From assembly GCA_040880125.1 (NCBI GenBank), contig JBBDJB010000021.1:79156-143155 (forward strand): a DNA stretch of 64,000 nucleotides. Direction: 5' to 3'. Of the stretch, positions 16,592 through 25,087 are shown one piece after another (the first letter of the stretch is position 1; every line of letters begins with the position of its first letter). Below the pieces are notes generated by a model. The model saw nothing but the letters and a program-made list of their open reading frames with translations, made no database searches and had not been told where the DNA came from. Origin of the DNA: JBBDJB01 sp040880125. GTDB taxonomy: Bacteria; Planctomycetota; Planctomycetia; Pirellulales; JBBDJB01. The position numbers were made by a program, and so were the translations under genes.

Positions 16592-17361
16592 GTGCCGTCA
16601 CCCCGTTCCGCCAGGGCTTCGAGCTGATCGGCTTGACGCTTCGGGGTTTCCATCAGCCGGCCGACGTAGTCGTTGACCGGCTTGCTGAGTAGCTCGCGGG
16701 GGGTACCAACCTGGCAGATCTCGCCAGACTGCATCACCGCAATGCGGTCGGCCATCAGCAGGGCTTCGGTCATGTCGTGGGTGACCATGACCGTGGTCAA
16801 TTCGAGCTGCTCGTGAATGCGGCGGTACTCCTCCTGGAGCAGATCGCGGTTGAGTGGATCGAGCGCGCCGAACGGCTCGTCCATGAGCATGATCTTCGGC
16901 TCGCCGGCCAGCGCGCGGCCCAGGCCTACACGTTGCCGCTGACCGCCGGAAAGCTCGCGGGGAAACCGCGAAGCGTATTCAGCCGCCGGCAGCTTGACCA
17001 GGTCGAGCAGTTGGGCGGTTTTCTTTTCGATGCGCTCGCTCGGCCAGCCGAGCAGGCGGGGCACGATGGAGATGTTTCGGGCCACCGTCAAATGGGGAAA
17101 CAGACCGATCCCCTGAAACACATAGCCGATACTGCGGCGAAGCTGGACCGGATCGAGCGCGGCGGTGTCGCTTCCATCGATTTCCACCCGGCCGGAGGTG
17201 GGCTCGATGAGCCGGTTGATCATTTTCATTGTAGTGGTCTTGCCGCAGCCGGACTCGCCCAGCAGGACCAGCAATTCTCCGTCCTCCACCTCCAGATCGA
17301 CCTGGCGGACCGCTTGCGTGTGCTCGTTGTACGTCTTGCTGAGTTGGCTCAGCCGGATCAT
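16588..17361 (-). CDS. quaternary-amine ABC importer ATPase
   Basis: The 257-residue ATPase powers the fused permease/binding protein downstream. It has Walker A GESGCGKTTT, the Q-loop FQGIGLFPHLTV, signature LSGGQRQRVGLGRAL, Walker B IMLMDEPFGALDP and switch histidine VMVTHDMTEA, the pattern of ProV/OpuCA. It is short because it lacks the C-terminal CBS domains that sense ionic strength in OpuA-type systems. The ATG at 17361 begins MIRLSQLSKTY as in relatives. The frame remains open upstream to 17898, adding 179 residues unrelated to ABC proteins; these are not included and are described separately. No Shine-Dalgarno is visible at the chosen start. Confidence 0.93.
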   Translation of the reverse strand: MIRLSQLSKTYNEHTQAVRQVDLEVEDGELLVLLGESGCGKTTTMKMINRLIEPTSGRVEIDGSDTAALDPVQLRRSIGYVFQGIGLFPHLTVARNISIVPRLLGWPSERIEKKTAQLLDLVKLPAAEYASRFPRELSGGQRQRVGLGRALAGEPKIMLMDEPFGALDPLNRDLLQEEYRRIHEQLELTTVMVTHDMTEALLMADRIAVMQSGEICQVGTPRELLSKPVNDYVGRLMETPKRQADQLEALAERGDGT

Positions 17362-18079
17362 AGGTCTCACGCGCGATTGCTGAAGTAACAGCGGCTTTCC
17401 ATCCGCCCCGAATGTACTGGCCCGGCACTCGAAGTCCACCCGCCAATGAAGAGCGGATAGGCCTTCGCCGCTGCCGCTCTCAGCCGCTTGTAAGCGAAGG
17501 CTACCGTTACTGACCTCTGTACCAACCGGCACACGGGCCGGTTCGCGACGCCACCACGGTGCCCCGAAGGCGACGAATCTTACGGTTGTTCCCCCAAGCA
17601 AAAAAAGACTTGATTTCAAAACATGAACTCGGTACAATTCCACCGAGATACATTGTTTTATATGGCATATAGCGGGATCACGTCCCTCGGAATGTAGGCG
17701 ATATTGGTGTAAATACTCCAGAATATCGTCCATCGCGTTGGCCTCTTTAAGTGGCCGGCTGCGCGGCGGGCAGCGGGGCGAGCCGTCAGACGACCTGACG
17801 TTTTGCAACGGAGCAAAAAACAGCGTGTTGAAAAAACCTAAGGGAAACCCTCTCCGCGCACGAGCGGCGCGGCCTAGGGAGACTGACTTTTTCAACAAAC
17901 ATGGGGCCCCCCCTTAAGGGCGCGTTGCAATAACCCGCCGCGCGGCAGGCCCATTCATCAATCCATTACCCCGGTTGAACACACCAGTGACAGTTTACGG
18001 ACAATCCGACGGCACGGCGGCTGGACCACTCGTTGCGCTACCAGAGGGCACGCCCCAGTGTGGCCGCCGACAGCACCGG
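17362..18079. other. 718-base region upstream of the importer, with AT-richer block and open frame
   Basis: No confident gene is seen. On the minus strand the importer ATPase frame stays open up to 17898. Within it, an ATG at 17731-17733 with GAGG about nine bases upstream would start a peptide MDDILEYLHQYRLHSEG, followed by a hydrophobic stretch near LKSSLFLLGG. The bases about 17570-17735 are clearly richer in A and T than the surroundings, which suggests a gene remnant or acquired DNA. The region also carries the inverted-repeat element at 17826-17897. The importer promoter presumably lies here. I do not recognise the peptide. Confidence 0.5.
17826..17897. repeat. 72-bp inverted-repeat (MITE-like) element
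   Basis: TGTTGAAAAA (17826-17835) and TTTTTCAACA (17888-17897) are perfect 10-bp terminal inverted repeats; inside, CCGCGC and GCGCGG can extend the hairpin. No target-site duplication is evident. Size and structure fit a miniature inverted-repeat element or a solo transposon end; a transcription terminator is an alternative because the ends are A/T runs. Confidence 0.6.
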
Positions 18080-19075
18080 TTACAGCGTGCTCAGTTCCGC
18101 CACGCGATCGACTTCGGCCGGCAGCATTTGCTGGATCGTCTGCTCGCCGCGCCGGTCGATGCGGATCAGGGCATCCTGCGGATCGAACCGTTTGGCGTAT
18201 CGCAGCACCAACCCGCCGCCCAGCCGGGCACGCTGCTCGTCCCAATCGCCGATCACCATCACACTGGGGCCCTTGAAGTTGTGCGGAGTCAACAGTGCCG
18301 CCGCCCGCGACTCGGCCGCGAAATACATCCGGGTGAGCGTTTCATTTTCCGTCTCGTTCCGCCCGACGATGGCCTTCGTCTGCCCGTCCAGCCGCAGGTG
18401 GCGGCCCGTGTTGAGCAGTTCGAAGTCCCAGCGGTTGCTTCCCGGATCGAGCTGGATCAGATCGTGTACGCGGCCGGCGAACGACTTTTCCGTGAGCGAG
18501 CAACCGGTCGATGGCGAAGGGATATCCGCAAAGCCGAATCGCCGGGCCAGCTTGATCAACCCTTTGCGTCCGCGGCCGTGGTAGCCACCGAGCCGCTGGC
18601 GGTCCACCACTCCCTCGCGCTCCGGCAGTGTCGGCGGAAGCAGCTTCGCCGAAAGCGGCCGCAACAGGCGGTCTTCCAGCCCCGCCTCGTGGGCGATGAT
18701 CGCCAGATGCCGCCGCTTCTGGCTATTCGGCCGCTGGCCGACGACCTCGCCGCTGACCACCATTTGGGCGTCGAGCTGCTCCATCAGCGCGCCGGCCCGC
18801 TGGAACATGTAGATTCGGCAGTCGATGCAGGGATTGGCGCCTTTGCCGTAACCGTATCGCGGCCGGCGGATCAGCTCAATGTAGTCGTCCTCCTGTCCCA
18901 GAACGGTCAACCGCACGCCCAGTTCCCGGGCCGCCCGGGCCGCATCATCGCGGCAACACGTGAAGATCGTTTGGAAGTTGACCGCTTCGACCTCGATCCC
19001 CTGCTCCTGCAACAGACGGATCGCCAGCATGCTGTCCAATCCGCCGGAGAGCAGTGCGATTGCCCGGGCTGGCAT
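18080..19075 (-). CDS. PP-loop ATPase related to tRNA thiouridine synthases
   Basis: The 331-residue protein opens with the ATP-pyrophosphatase loop LLSGGLDSML, followed by conserved cysteines in FTCC, NPCIDCRIYMF and PSTGCSLTE, plus SGEVVGQRPNSQ and RPLSAKLLPPT. This layout is that of the proteins often labelled 'tRNA (5-methylaminomethyl-2-thiouridylate) methyltransferase-like' with a ThiI/MnmA-type PP-loop. It probably activates a substrate by adenylation and may transfer sulfur; the actual target is not known to me. It lacks the MnmA domain order, so I do not call it mnmA. ATG 19075 starts directly before the PP-loop, with GAGG about ten bases upstream; an ATG at 19111 is an alternative. 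Confidence 0.75.
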   Translation of the reverse strand: MPARAIALLSGGLDSMLAIRLLQEQGIEVEAVNFQTIFTCCRDDAARAARELGVRLTVLGQEDDYIELIRRPRYGYGKGANPCIDCRIYMFQRAGALMEQLDAQMVVSGEVVGQRPNSQKRRHLAIIAHEAGLEDRLLRPLSAKLLPPTLPEREGVVDRQRLGGYHGRGRKGLIKLARRFGFADIPSPSTGCSLTEKSFAGRVHDLIQLDPGSNRWDFELLNTGRHLRLDGQTKAIVGRNETENETLTRMYFAAESRAAALLTPHNFKGPSVMVIGDWDEQRARLGGGLVLRYAKRFDPQDALIRIDRRGEQTIQQMLPAEVDRVAELSTL

Positions 19076-19330
19076 GGGAGCGGTTCCTCGATTGCGGGAG
19101 CGCGACATCGGACGGAGGAAAACCACCGCGAAAGAATACTCATGATGAAGGGTTTTGGGCCGTGGATCAACCAAGCACGGCTCGCGGTCGCTCCGGGCAG
19201 TTCGGCCTCGGCCTCTCACTATCGGAGGGAAACGGGCACAGCCAGGAGACCTGGCCGAGGCTGCCGATGCAGCCAAGAATTTCTGTGCCACTCAATGGCA
19301 CAAACCCGAAGCGGCACCACTCGACGCGAG

Positions 19331-20215
19331 CTATTGCCGGCGGCGCACCAGCGGCCAGGCGGCCAGCATGGCGAGAACGGCCAGCGGAAGCGTCGCCGGC
19401 TCGGGAACGGAAGCGACGGACGAGTCGCTGAGGCCGGAACTCACACCGGCCATCGGCGGATTGGCGACCAGGTCGTTCAGCGCGGTGATCACCAAAAGCG
19501 CATCGCGCGGCGAGAGGTAGTTGTCACCGCTGGGGTCAAGAAACGGCGGCGGCTCCGTGCCCGGCTCGGGAAACGGCAGCAGTCCGCCCATGCCGTTGTT
19601 CAGCGCAAAGATCACCCTCAACGCGTCTCGCGGGATCAGCTCGCCGTCGTTATCGATGTCTTCGGCGAAGTCCGCATTGTGCCAGGGCAAGGCCACCGGA
19701 TGGATCGTAATCATACCGTTGGTGATGCTGGCGTTGATTTCGCCGAATTCGGTATCCCCGGCGACGATGTCCGAAAGCCGCAACTCCCACGGCCCGTCGT
19801 CGACGCCGAAGCCGGTCGTGTCGACCAAGATCGTGGCCAAAAGTCCGTCGGCCGTCACGGTGCCCTCGTCGGTCAGCGTGGTGGCCTGCCAGAACTGGGT
19901 GAAGGTGCCCAGCCCGGCGTTTTGATCGAGCTGACCGACGTTGTTGCCGCTAAAGATCGTTCCGGTCAACAGGTCGACGCTTTCGATGGCCGGGGCCTCG
20001 GGGTTGCCGCCGGCATCGGGGCCGCCGTCGGTGATCTGCACGGTCAACAGCACTCGCTGCACGGCGTCGCCGCGGGAGACGAAGATGTGAATCGGCTGGC
20101 CCGGCGTGTTGGCGTACAGCACGTGGTCGCCGGCCTCGATCAACGGCACCGCCGCGGCCGGTCGGGCCTGCCATGCCAGCCCCAGCACGATGACAGACAA
20201 TATCAAGCGTCTCAT
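19331..20215 (-). CDS. secreted PEP-CTERM protein with dockerin-like calcium repeats
   Basis: The 294-residue protein has a signal peptide (MRRLILSVIVLGLAWQ, cleavage near AAAVP), a beta-rich middle of about 160 residues resembling a cohesin-like or matrix domain, then two dockerin-type calcium loops (DIDNDGELIPRDALRVI and DPSGDNYLSPRDALLVI) followed by LN. It ends with a PEP-CTERM sorting tail: VPEP, a hydrophobic helix and RRRQ. Such proteins are processed by an exosortase and delivered to the cell surface or extracellular matrix. ATG 20215 is chosen for the signal peptide; an in-frame ATG further upstream would add an Arg-rich lead. The next same-strand gene starts 255 bases downstream. 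Confidence 0.85.
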   Translation of the reverse strand: MRRLILSVIVLGLAWQARPAAAVPLIEAGDHVLYANTPGQPIHIFVSRGDAVQRVLLTVQITDGGPDAGGNPEAPAIESVDLLTGTIFSGNNVGQLDQNAGLGTFTQFWQATTLTDEGTVTADGLLATILVDTTGFGVDDGPWELRLSDIVAGDTEFGEINASITNGMITIHPVALPWHNADFAEDIDNDGELIPRDALRVIFALNNGMGGLLPFPEPGTEPPPFLDPSGDNYLSPRDALLVITALNDLVANPPMAGVSSGLSDSSVASVPEPATLPLAVLAMLAAWPLVRRRQ

Positions 20216-20508
20216 GAAAGTGTATTGCCGCAAGGCAAGCTTCATTCGTGGTCGCACCGGTGGCAGCCCTCAGAAGTAAAGATCCACCGTGCCCAGAAGC
20301 TTCACGGCGCTACTGTCCAGATTAGTCAGACGAACCGGCAAACGTCAACAAACCGAATTCGCATCGGCGAGATCGCTGCAACCGCTACAGCCGGTCGCTC
20401 ACGCCGGGCCGGACGAGACGATGCACCTCGGCGCTTGCTCCGGCCGGCCGACAGGGAGACAAGAGCTGCGCGGCGGCACGTGAAGGCGGGACGGCGCGGA
20501 ACTGGCGG

Positions 20509-21303
20509 CTAATTCGCCTTCGCGGCAGGTTGGTCAGCCGAAGTTTCGGCCACCGGAGTAACGTCCGACGGCCTGAGCGGGCGAGCCGCAGGGACGTCCC
20601 TCGGCGAAGCCAGATAGGAATCCTGCGGAGAGGCGGCCGTTAGGAGGCGGACTGCCTTGTGGTATCGCCACAGCGCCGTGGCGGCCGCACCCAGAATCAA
20701 CACCGCCGCCGCGCTCGACCAGGGCTGGGCGACGACCGTCCAGGTGAGAAGTGCGTATGCCGCTAACAAGCAGCCGCAGGTCATGGCCAATAGCCCGACC
20801 GTCCGCCGCATTGAGTTACGGTAGTGCGTCCGGACGGCCGTGGTGGCCGACTGATTGGCAACCTCCCGCAGTCGCGACAGATCGCGGGTCTTCTCCGGGG
20901 CGGGAGCACGGCGAATCGGTTCGCGCCGAGCGGGGGCAGGCTGCTCGGGTTGAACCGGCGTTTTCGTGGACGGAGCCGTCGGCAGCGACTGGCGATGCAC
21001 TGGCTTCGGGAATTGCGGAGCCGGGCGTTCACTGCCGGAGCGGCTGCCCACACGCTGCATCAGCTTGGCCATGTACTGTTCGATCGAGTCTTCCTGGTCG
21101 TCGTCCCCGCTGGTTGGGTCCGCTGCTGGGAGCAGGGGGCCGGAGCCCACTGTACGGTTCGCGTCACCGATCAGGCGGTCGACCGCTTCCAACAGAGCGT
21201 CGGTTTCTTCTCGGGACACCTCACGGTCCGAATGGCCTTCCGCGCTTTGCACGGATGGCCCTTCGGCAGTGGTGCCGGGCGACGGATTAAAAGTTCCGGT
21301 CAT
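20509..21303 (-). CDS. unknown protein with two central membrane helices
   Basis: The 264-residue protein is Pro/Ser/Glu-rich in its first 130 residues, with a short conserved-looking box DSIEQYMAKLMQRV near residue 75. A basic segment (THYRNSMRR) precedes two membrane helices around residues 168-186 and 192-210, and a Pro/Ala-rich tail follows. I recall similar DSIE-YMA boxes in hypothetical planctomycete proteins but know no function. The N-terminal half is probably cytoplasmic and disordered. It stands between the PEP-CTERM gene and a divergent unknown gene. Codon use is like its neighbours, and the minus-strand frame is long and clean, so it is likely real. Confidence 0.65.
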   Translation of the reverse strand: MTGTFNPSPGTTAEGPSVQSAEGHSDREVSREETDALLEAVDRLIGDANRTVGSGPLLPAADPTSGDDDQEDSIEQYMAKLMQRVGSRSGSERPAPQFPKPVHRQSLPTAPSTKTPVQPEQPAPARREPIRRAPAPEKTRDLSRLREVANQSATTAVRTHYRNSMRRTVGLLAMTCGCLLAAYALLTWTVVAQPWSSAAAVLILGAAATALWRYHKAVRLLTAASPQDSYLASPRDVPAARPLRPSDVTPVAETSADQPAAKAN

Positions 21304-21670
21304 GGGAGCAAACCTGCGGAAACCGCATGCGGAGGGACGTCGAGCTGGAAAGGGGACGGCAAAGCCTGAATGTCATCGCATGAACGACAACCGCCGCGAC
21401 CCTACGCTTACGTACCTCGCTGGCGGTCGCCGGTCAAACCGCGCAGACACTCTGGAACTGCGGATTGCGCGAGTTGAACCGGCAGCGGCTCGGTCGGCTC
21501 CGGCATTGGCGGACTGCCGGCGGCCAAAGTGCGGCCTATATTCCCCTAGAGCGCCAGTAGGCTCCGCCGATTGCCGGCGGCCCTGGCTTGAGTTGTCCGC
21601 CCCGAACCGCCTCGCGATCCGCCGCGAAGATTGATCCCTGCACAACCTACCGCGGCTGTCACCGGCCCCG
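21304..21670. other. 367-base divergent intergenic region
   Basis: This separates two divergent genes of unknown function and should hold both promoters. It contains a repeated word TGCCGGCGGCC (near 21508 and again near 21574) and a TATATT at 21537-21542, but I see no -35 partner or defined operator. Confidence 0.45.
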
Positions 21671-22480
21671 ATGAAAATGAAAAGTCGCTTGCCCATCCTG
21701 ATCCTTCGATGGATGCGTCTTCCACTGTTGGCGCTGTTGGCGACATTAACTGTCAAAGCGGTCCGCGTTCCGCTACAAGGTGCGCCGCCAGAGGTGTCGA
21801 TCGCCAGGGCGGATCAGTTCGCCGGACAAGTAATTCCCGACGAGAGCCAAGGCGATCCAGCCTCCGCGCTGGTCGCCTCGCTGCCCGGACCGCGAGAGCC
21901 GCTGGATCCGGCGGTGCTCGAGACGGCCTGGTTGGCAACTCCGCCGGAAGCGGTCGCGCAGAGGACGATCCGCACCGTCGAAGTTGTGGTCGGCGCAACG
22001 CGGGAGTCGATCGTGCGCATCGCTCACAGCGGCCGTAAGCTGGGAGCGCCGCTGGTAAGCTTCGCCCAGAACTTTGGGCCGGAGCAACCGGGCGATCGGG
22101 TGCCCGGCGAAGTCGACTCGGAGAAGGTGACTGTGAACGGCAATGTGTCGTTTGCCGGCGCGCCGCAGGAGCCGGTGGAACCACCGCTGCGAACCCAGAT
22201 CGTCACGCTCGCCAATTCGGCGTCGAACCGGGCGGGGATCTCGATTTTGGTAGACGGCAAAACCGTGACGCTTCAGCCAGGGCAGACGTTCTCCGGCCCG
22301 CCGGCGGCGACGCTTACCGTCGAGTTTCATCGCGGCGGTGACTTCGGCAACGCCAGCCACGCGTTAAAGCCGGGCGCGTTCGTCTTCGAAGTTCGCAAGA
22401 ATGGATGGAACCTGGTGGCGAGCGATCCGCTCACTGATCACGGCGCGATGGGCATCCAAGAAACGGGCGTCCAAGAGTAG
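21671..22480 (+). CDS. unknown protein with N-terminal membrane anchor
   Basis: The 269-residue product begins with a basic N-terminus and one hydrophobic helix (about residues 8-27) that may be a signal anchor. The rest is predicted periplasmic and beta-rich, with no recognised domain: an acidic/Pro-rich stretch, then RTVEVVVGATRES and a C-terminal part with LVDGKTVTLQPGQTF and TVEFHRGGDFG. That last part repeats the logic of small beta-sandwich domains in which a query is bound by charged loops, but no family is certain. The start is ATG 21671 (a second ATG lies at 21677). No Shine-Dalgarno is seen. It is followed by 95 bases and then the convergent Cys/His-rich gene. Confidence 0.6.
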   Translation: MKMKSRLPILILRWMRLPLLALLATLTVKAVRVPLQGAPPEVSIARADQFAGQVIPDESQGDPASALVASLPGPREPLDPAVLETAWLATPPEAVAQRTIRTVEVVVGATRESIVRIAHSGRKLGAPLVSFAQNFGPEQPGDRVPGEVDSEKVTVNGNVSFAGAPQEPVEPPLRTQIVTLANSASNRAGISILVDGKTVTLQPGQTFSGPPAATLTVEFHRGGDFGNASHALKPGAFVFEVRKNGWNLVASDPLTDHGAMGIQETGVQE

Positions 22481-22575
22481 TCGCCGCCCACTGTCCATTG
22501 AGGGCCGCGGATGACCGCCCGCGTAGCAATTGGCAGCCAAATTCCGGGTCCGGCTCTTCTCACCAGCCGCGGATT

Positions 22576-23439
22576 TCAGTCTCCGCAGACCTTGCCGGCC
22601 ACGCGAGTGCTGGCGGCACCGTAGAGCATATGGAGCAAGGCGGAGTCGCCAGAGGTGGGGGCGGTGCTGGCTTGGACCGCCACACCTTCCGAGACAGCGA
22701 AATCGGTGGAGCATCGCACGACGGGGCTTGCGACTTCACCTTCGAGAGTTGTCGAGCTCGTCGGCAGTTCGTTGCGCGGCAGTGATGGCGCTTGCGGTGG
22801 TGCAGTGCTGTCGCGTAGCGGCGCACGATCCGCCGGCAGGGCGGAGACGTCAATCCCACACTCTCCGCATTGGCAACCACGACGATGACCGTGGCCGTGG
22901 TGGTGCGATCCGCCAAGCAGTCCGTGAACCACGTCCGCGCTTCCACAAACGGCTGTCCGCAGTACGCCGTGTCCGGCCCCGATCAAGCCGCGGAAGGGGC
23001 AGTGACTTTCATGCCCGCCATCGCAGCCGTGGCCGTGCTCCGCGCAGCCGCCGTGGTGGCTGCCGCAAGCGCCATGTTGTCCGCATGCGCCACCGTGTCC
23101 GCCCAGTCCGGGATGCGGACCGTCGCACCAACTGTGCCATTCGGCGCAGTAGCCGTCCCAGACGTGATCGCAGCAGTGTTCGCAATCGACTGCGCCGGTG
23201 TACTGCGGTGTGGGGCCGTATTGCCAGCCGGGGGCGATTCCCTCGTGCTGGACGACTCCGTTCACCGGAATACCAGGCACGTGCGGAGCGGCAGCCTGGC
23301 GCATATGCCGCGGGGACACGTTGAACTTCGTGTGGTATGAGACAGGAATGCTGTACGGCGAGTACACCTGGGCCGTCGCCACTGATTGCACGATCGAAAG
23401 AGAGACGCAACAAGCCAGTGCAAGGCGAAAGATAGCCAT
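22576..23439 (-). CDS. secreted Cys/His-rich protein
   Basis: The 287-residue product has a signal peptide (MAIFRLALACCVSLSIVQS, cleavage near ATAQ). From about residue 70 it is extremely rich in Cys, His and Gly: CEHCCDHVWDGYC, GACGQHGACGSHHGGC, AEHGHGCDGGHESHC and later SHHHGHGHRRGCQCGEC. The last 90 residues are Ser/Thr/Pro-rich and lack these motifs. The composition suggests divalent metal binding or a disulfide-linked surface or matrix protein. No catalytic domain is recognised. ATG 23439 begins the signal peptide; the frame is open further upstream to 23727 but without a signal. It converges on the gene ending at 22480. Confidence 0.7.
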   Translation of the reverse strand: MAIFRLALACCVSLSIVQSVATAQVYSPYSIPVSYHTKFNVSPRHMRQAAAPHVPGIPVNGVVQHEGIAPGWQYGPTPQYTGAVDCEHCCDHVWDGYCAEWHSWCDGPHPGLGGHGGACGQHGACGSHHGGCAEHGHGCDGGHESHCPFRGLIGAGHGVLRTAVCGSADVVHGLLGGSHHHGHGHRRGCQCGECGIDVSALPADRAPLRDSTAPPQAPSLPRNELPTSSTTLEGEVASPVVRCSTDFAVSEGVAVQASTAPTSGDSALLHMLYGAASTRVAGKVCGD

Positions 23440-23745
23440 GAGCAATACCGTCCGTGAAGAGGTAATCGATGGTTCGGGAGGGGCACCTACCGGCGGCATC
23501 CCTCCGCGATTCTTAGCGTAGTGAGACTTTCGACCAATCGGCAGAGCCGCGCTCAGCTTCCTGCTGGCGGACATTACAAGCGCGCCGGTAGGTACCGCCG
23601 GAATGTCGAGTACAACACCAACTGGCGGCTCAACCGGCATATTCGCGCCAAGCGGACCGGCCGCGCGGCCGTTACAGAGCGCATTACAGCATCGACCGGA
23701 CGCTGGACAGCGGCGAAAGCGCTTCACCGCTTGCCCGATGAGGCG
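23440..23745. other. 306-base intergenic region
   Basis: Between two minus-strand genes. It must hold the promoter of the Cys/His-rich gene. GCACCTACCGGCGG near 23486 and the related inverted stretch CGCCGGTAGGT near 23582 could pair over about 90 bases. No gene is supported. Confidence 0.45.
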
Positions 23746-24852
23746 CTACCCGAGCATCGCCAGAGGGTCCTGCCGGTTCACCAACGGCAGCGGGACCGGA
23801 CGGCGCTGCCGATGCGACTCAAACACCGCCACGATCATCTCCGTCGCACCCCGGGCCTCGTACATGCCGCACGCCGGCTCGCGCTGCTGCTCGATCGCCT
23901 CCAGCAGGTCGCGCACCGCCAGTCCGTGCCGCGAGTTGAAGATCGGGTCGGTCAGTGGTTCGGGTTGATCGATCCCGCCGGTGGTCACCGGCTGCCACTT
24001 CGCGCCGCTGCGGCCCGGCGACCAACCAGGGTCGCCCAAGTAACGGACCTCGGGCATGGTGCCTTCGAGTATCTCAATCACACCGCGCGAACCGTAAATC
24101 TGCAGCGCATATCGCGACGGCCGTCCCGCCGCACCACGATACGAGCTGAAGTAGGCAGTCGCTCCGTTGGCCAGACCGTACGATGCTCGGATCGCGTCAC
24201 CCGCCAGACGGCCGATGCCTTCGTTCCCCTGCACGACGTGCTTGGCGGTGACCGGCTCGCCCTCTTGCGTCACCAGGGCAAAGCACCACTCGGGGTGCCC
24301 GGCCAGGGCGCGAATCATGTCCATCACGTGCGTGCCGAGCACCCACAGGTCCTCGCCGCCGCCGCGCTGGTCCTCCTTCCCCCGCCCACGATACTCCAGC
24401 ACTTTGCCGATCTTGCCGTCCTCGATCAACTGCCGCGCGGACTGCAAGCGGGGGCTATAGCGGGTGGGATGCGCAATGGCCAGCCGGGAGTGCGTTCGCT
24501 CGCAAGTCGCAATGATGTCATCCGCCTCGGCCAATGTAGGGCAGAACGGCTTCTCCATGAAGATGTGCATCCCGCGGCGTGCGGCTTCCATGGCCATCTC
24601 GTGATGCTTATCGAGCCAGCGCGGGCAGATGGCGACGATGTCCGGCTTCACTTCATCGAGCATCTTCCGGTAGTCGAGGTAGGTGCGATCGACCTGCAAG
24701 CGAGTGGCGGCCGCGGCGAGCCCCATCTTATTGTCGTCAGCCACCGCCACGATCGGCGTGTTGGGAAACTCCTTCCACACCTCGTCGACACCGTGTCCAT
24801 AGTCGCCGTGGCCAGTCCGTCCAATGACGCCGACGCGATAGGTTTCGGCCAT
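23746..24852 (-). CDS. Gfo/Idh/MocA family oxidoreductase
   Basis: The 368-residue protein has an N-terminal Rossmann domain (VGVIGRTGHGDYGHG) and the family box EKPFCPTLAEADD that holds the conserved lysine, followed by an alpha/beta substrate domain. Family members oxidise or reduce cyclic sugars, inositols or related polyols with NAD(P). The nucleotide loop (GRTGHGDYGHG) is unusual compared with the common GxGxxG/A, so the cofactor mode should be treated with care. Planctomycetes have dozens of paralogues. A strong Shine-Dalgarno AAGGAG (24858-24863, minus strand) five bases before ATG 24852 fixes the start. Substrate unknown; no sugar-pathway neighbour apart from the hydroxyacid dehydrogenase next to it. 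Confidence 0.88.
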   Translation of the reverse strand: MAETYRVGVIGRTGHGDYGHGVDEVWKEFPNTPIVAVADDNKMGLAAAATRLQVDRTYLDYRKMLDEVKPDIVAICPRWLDKHHEMAMEAARRGMHIFMEKPFCPTLAEADDIIATCERTHSRLAIAHPTRYSPRLQSARQLIEDGKIGKVLEYRGRGKEDQRGGGEDLWVLGTHVMDMIRALAGHPEWCFALVTQEGEPVTAKHVVQGNEGIGRLAGDAIRASYGLANGATAYFSSYRGAAGRPSRYALQIYGSRGVIEILEGTMPEVRYLGDPGWSPGRSGAKWQPVTTGGIDQPEPLTDPIFNSRHGLAVRDLLEAIEQQREPACGMYEARGATEMIVAVFESHRQRRPVPLPLVNRQDPLAMLG

Positions 24853-24857
24853 GGCTG

Positions 24858-24863
24858 CTCCTT
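24858..24863 (-). promoter_or_regulatory. Shine-Dalgarno of the Gfo/Idh/MocA gene
   Basis: AAGGAG five bases before the ATG at 24852 selects this start over the open frame reaching to 24981. Confidence 0.85.
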
Positions 24864-25087
24864 TCAGGGCGGGAAGATCGCTGCGGGGCGGGTGTGTACG
24901 CTGTGCGGCAAACCGGCGGCGACGGCAAATCTCATAGCCGGCGCGAGCACCATCATACCGCCTCGCCGCGGCGGCGACCAACTTGCCGCGGCCGAGTTCC
25001 AGCTTCGAGTGCCACTGGCGGCTTGTCCGCGGCTAGTCCCACCATGCTCGTCGGTTCGATCGCATGCGTGAGTCGATCGCGCCGCGT

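Noticed and set aside
14948..16627. A 559-residue open frame on the plus strand
   Set aside because: It is antisense to the importer permease/binding protein gene and has shadow-frame composition with no domain.
16588..17898. The importer ATPase read as a 436-residue protein
   Set aside because: The first 179 residues have no relation to ABC proteins, and the Rossmann-like start MIRLSQLSKTY at 17361 matches the family.
17975..20512. An 845-residue open frame on the plus strand
   Set aside because: It runs antisense to the PP-loop and PEP-CTERM genes, is rich in Arg, Gln, His and Gly as expected for a shadow frame in high-GC DNA, and crosses the ends of both real genes.
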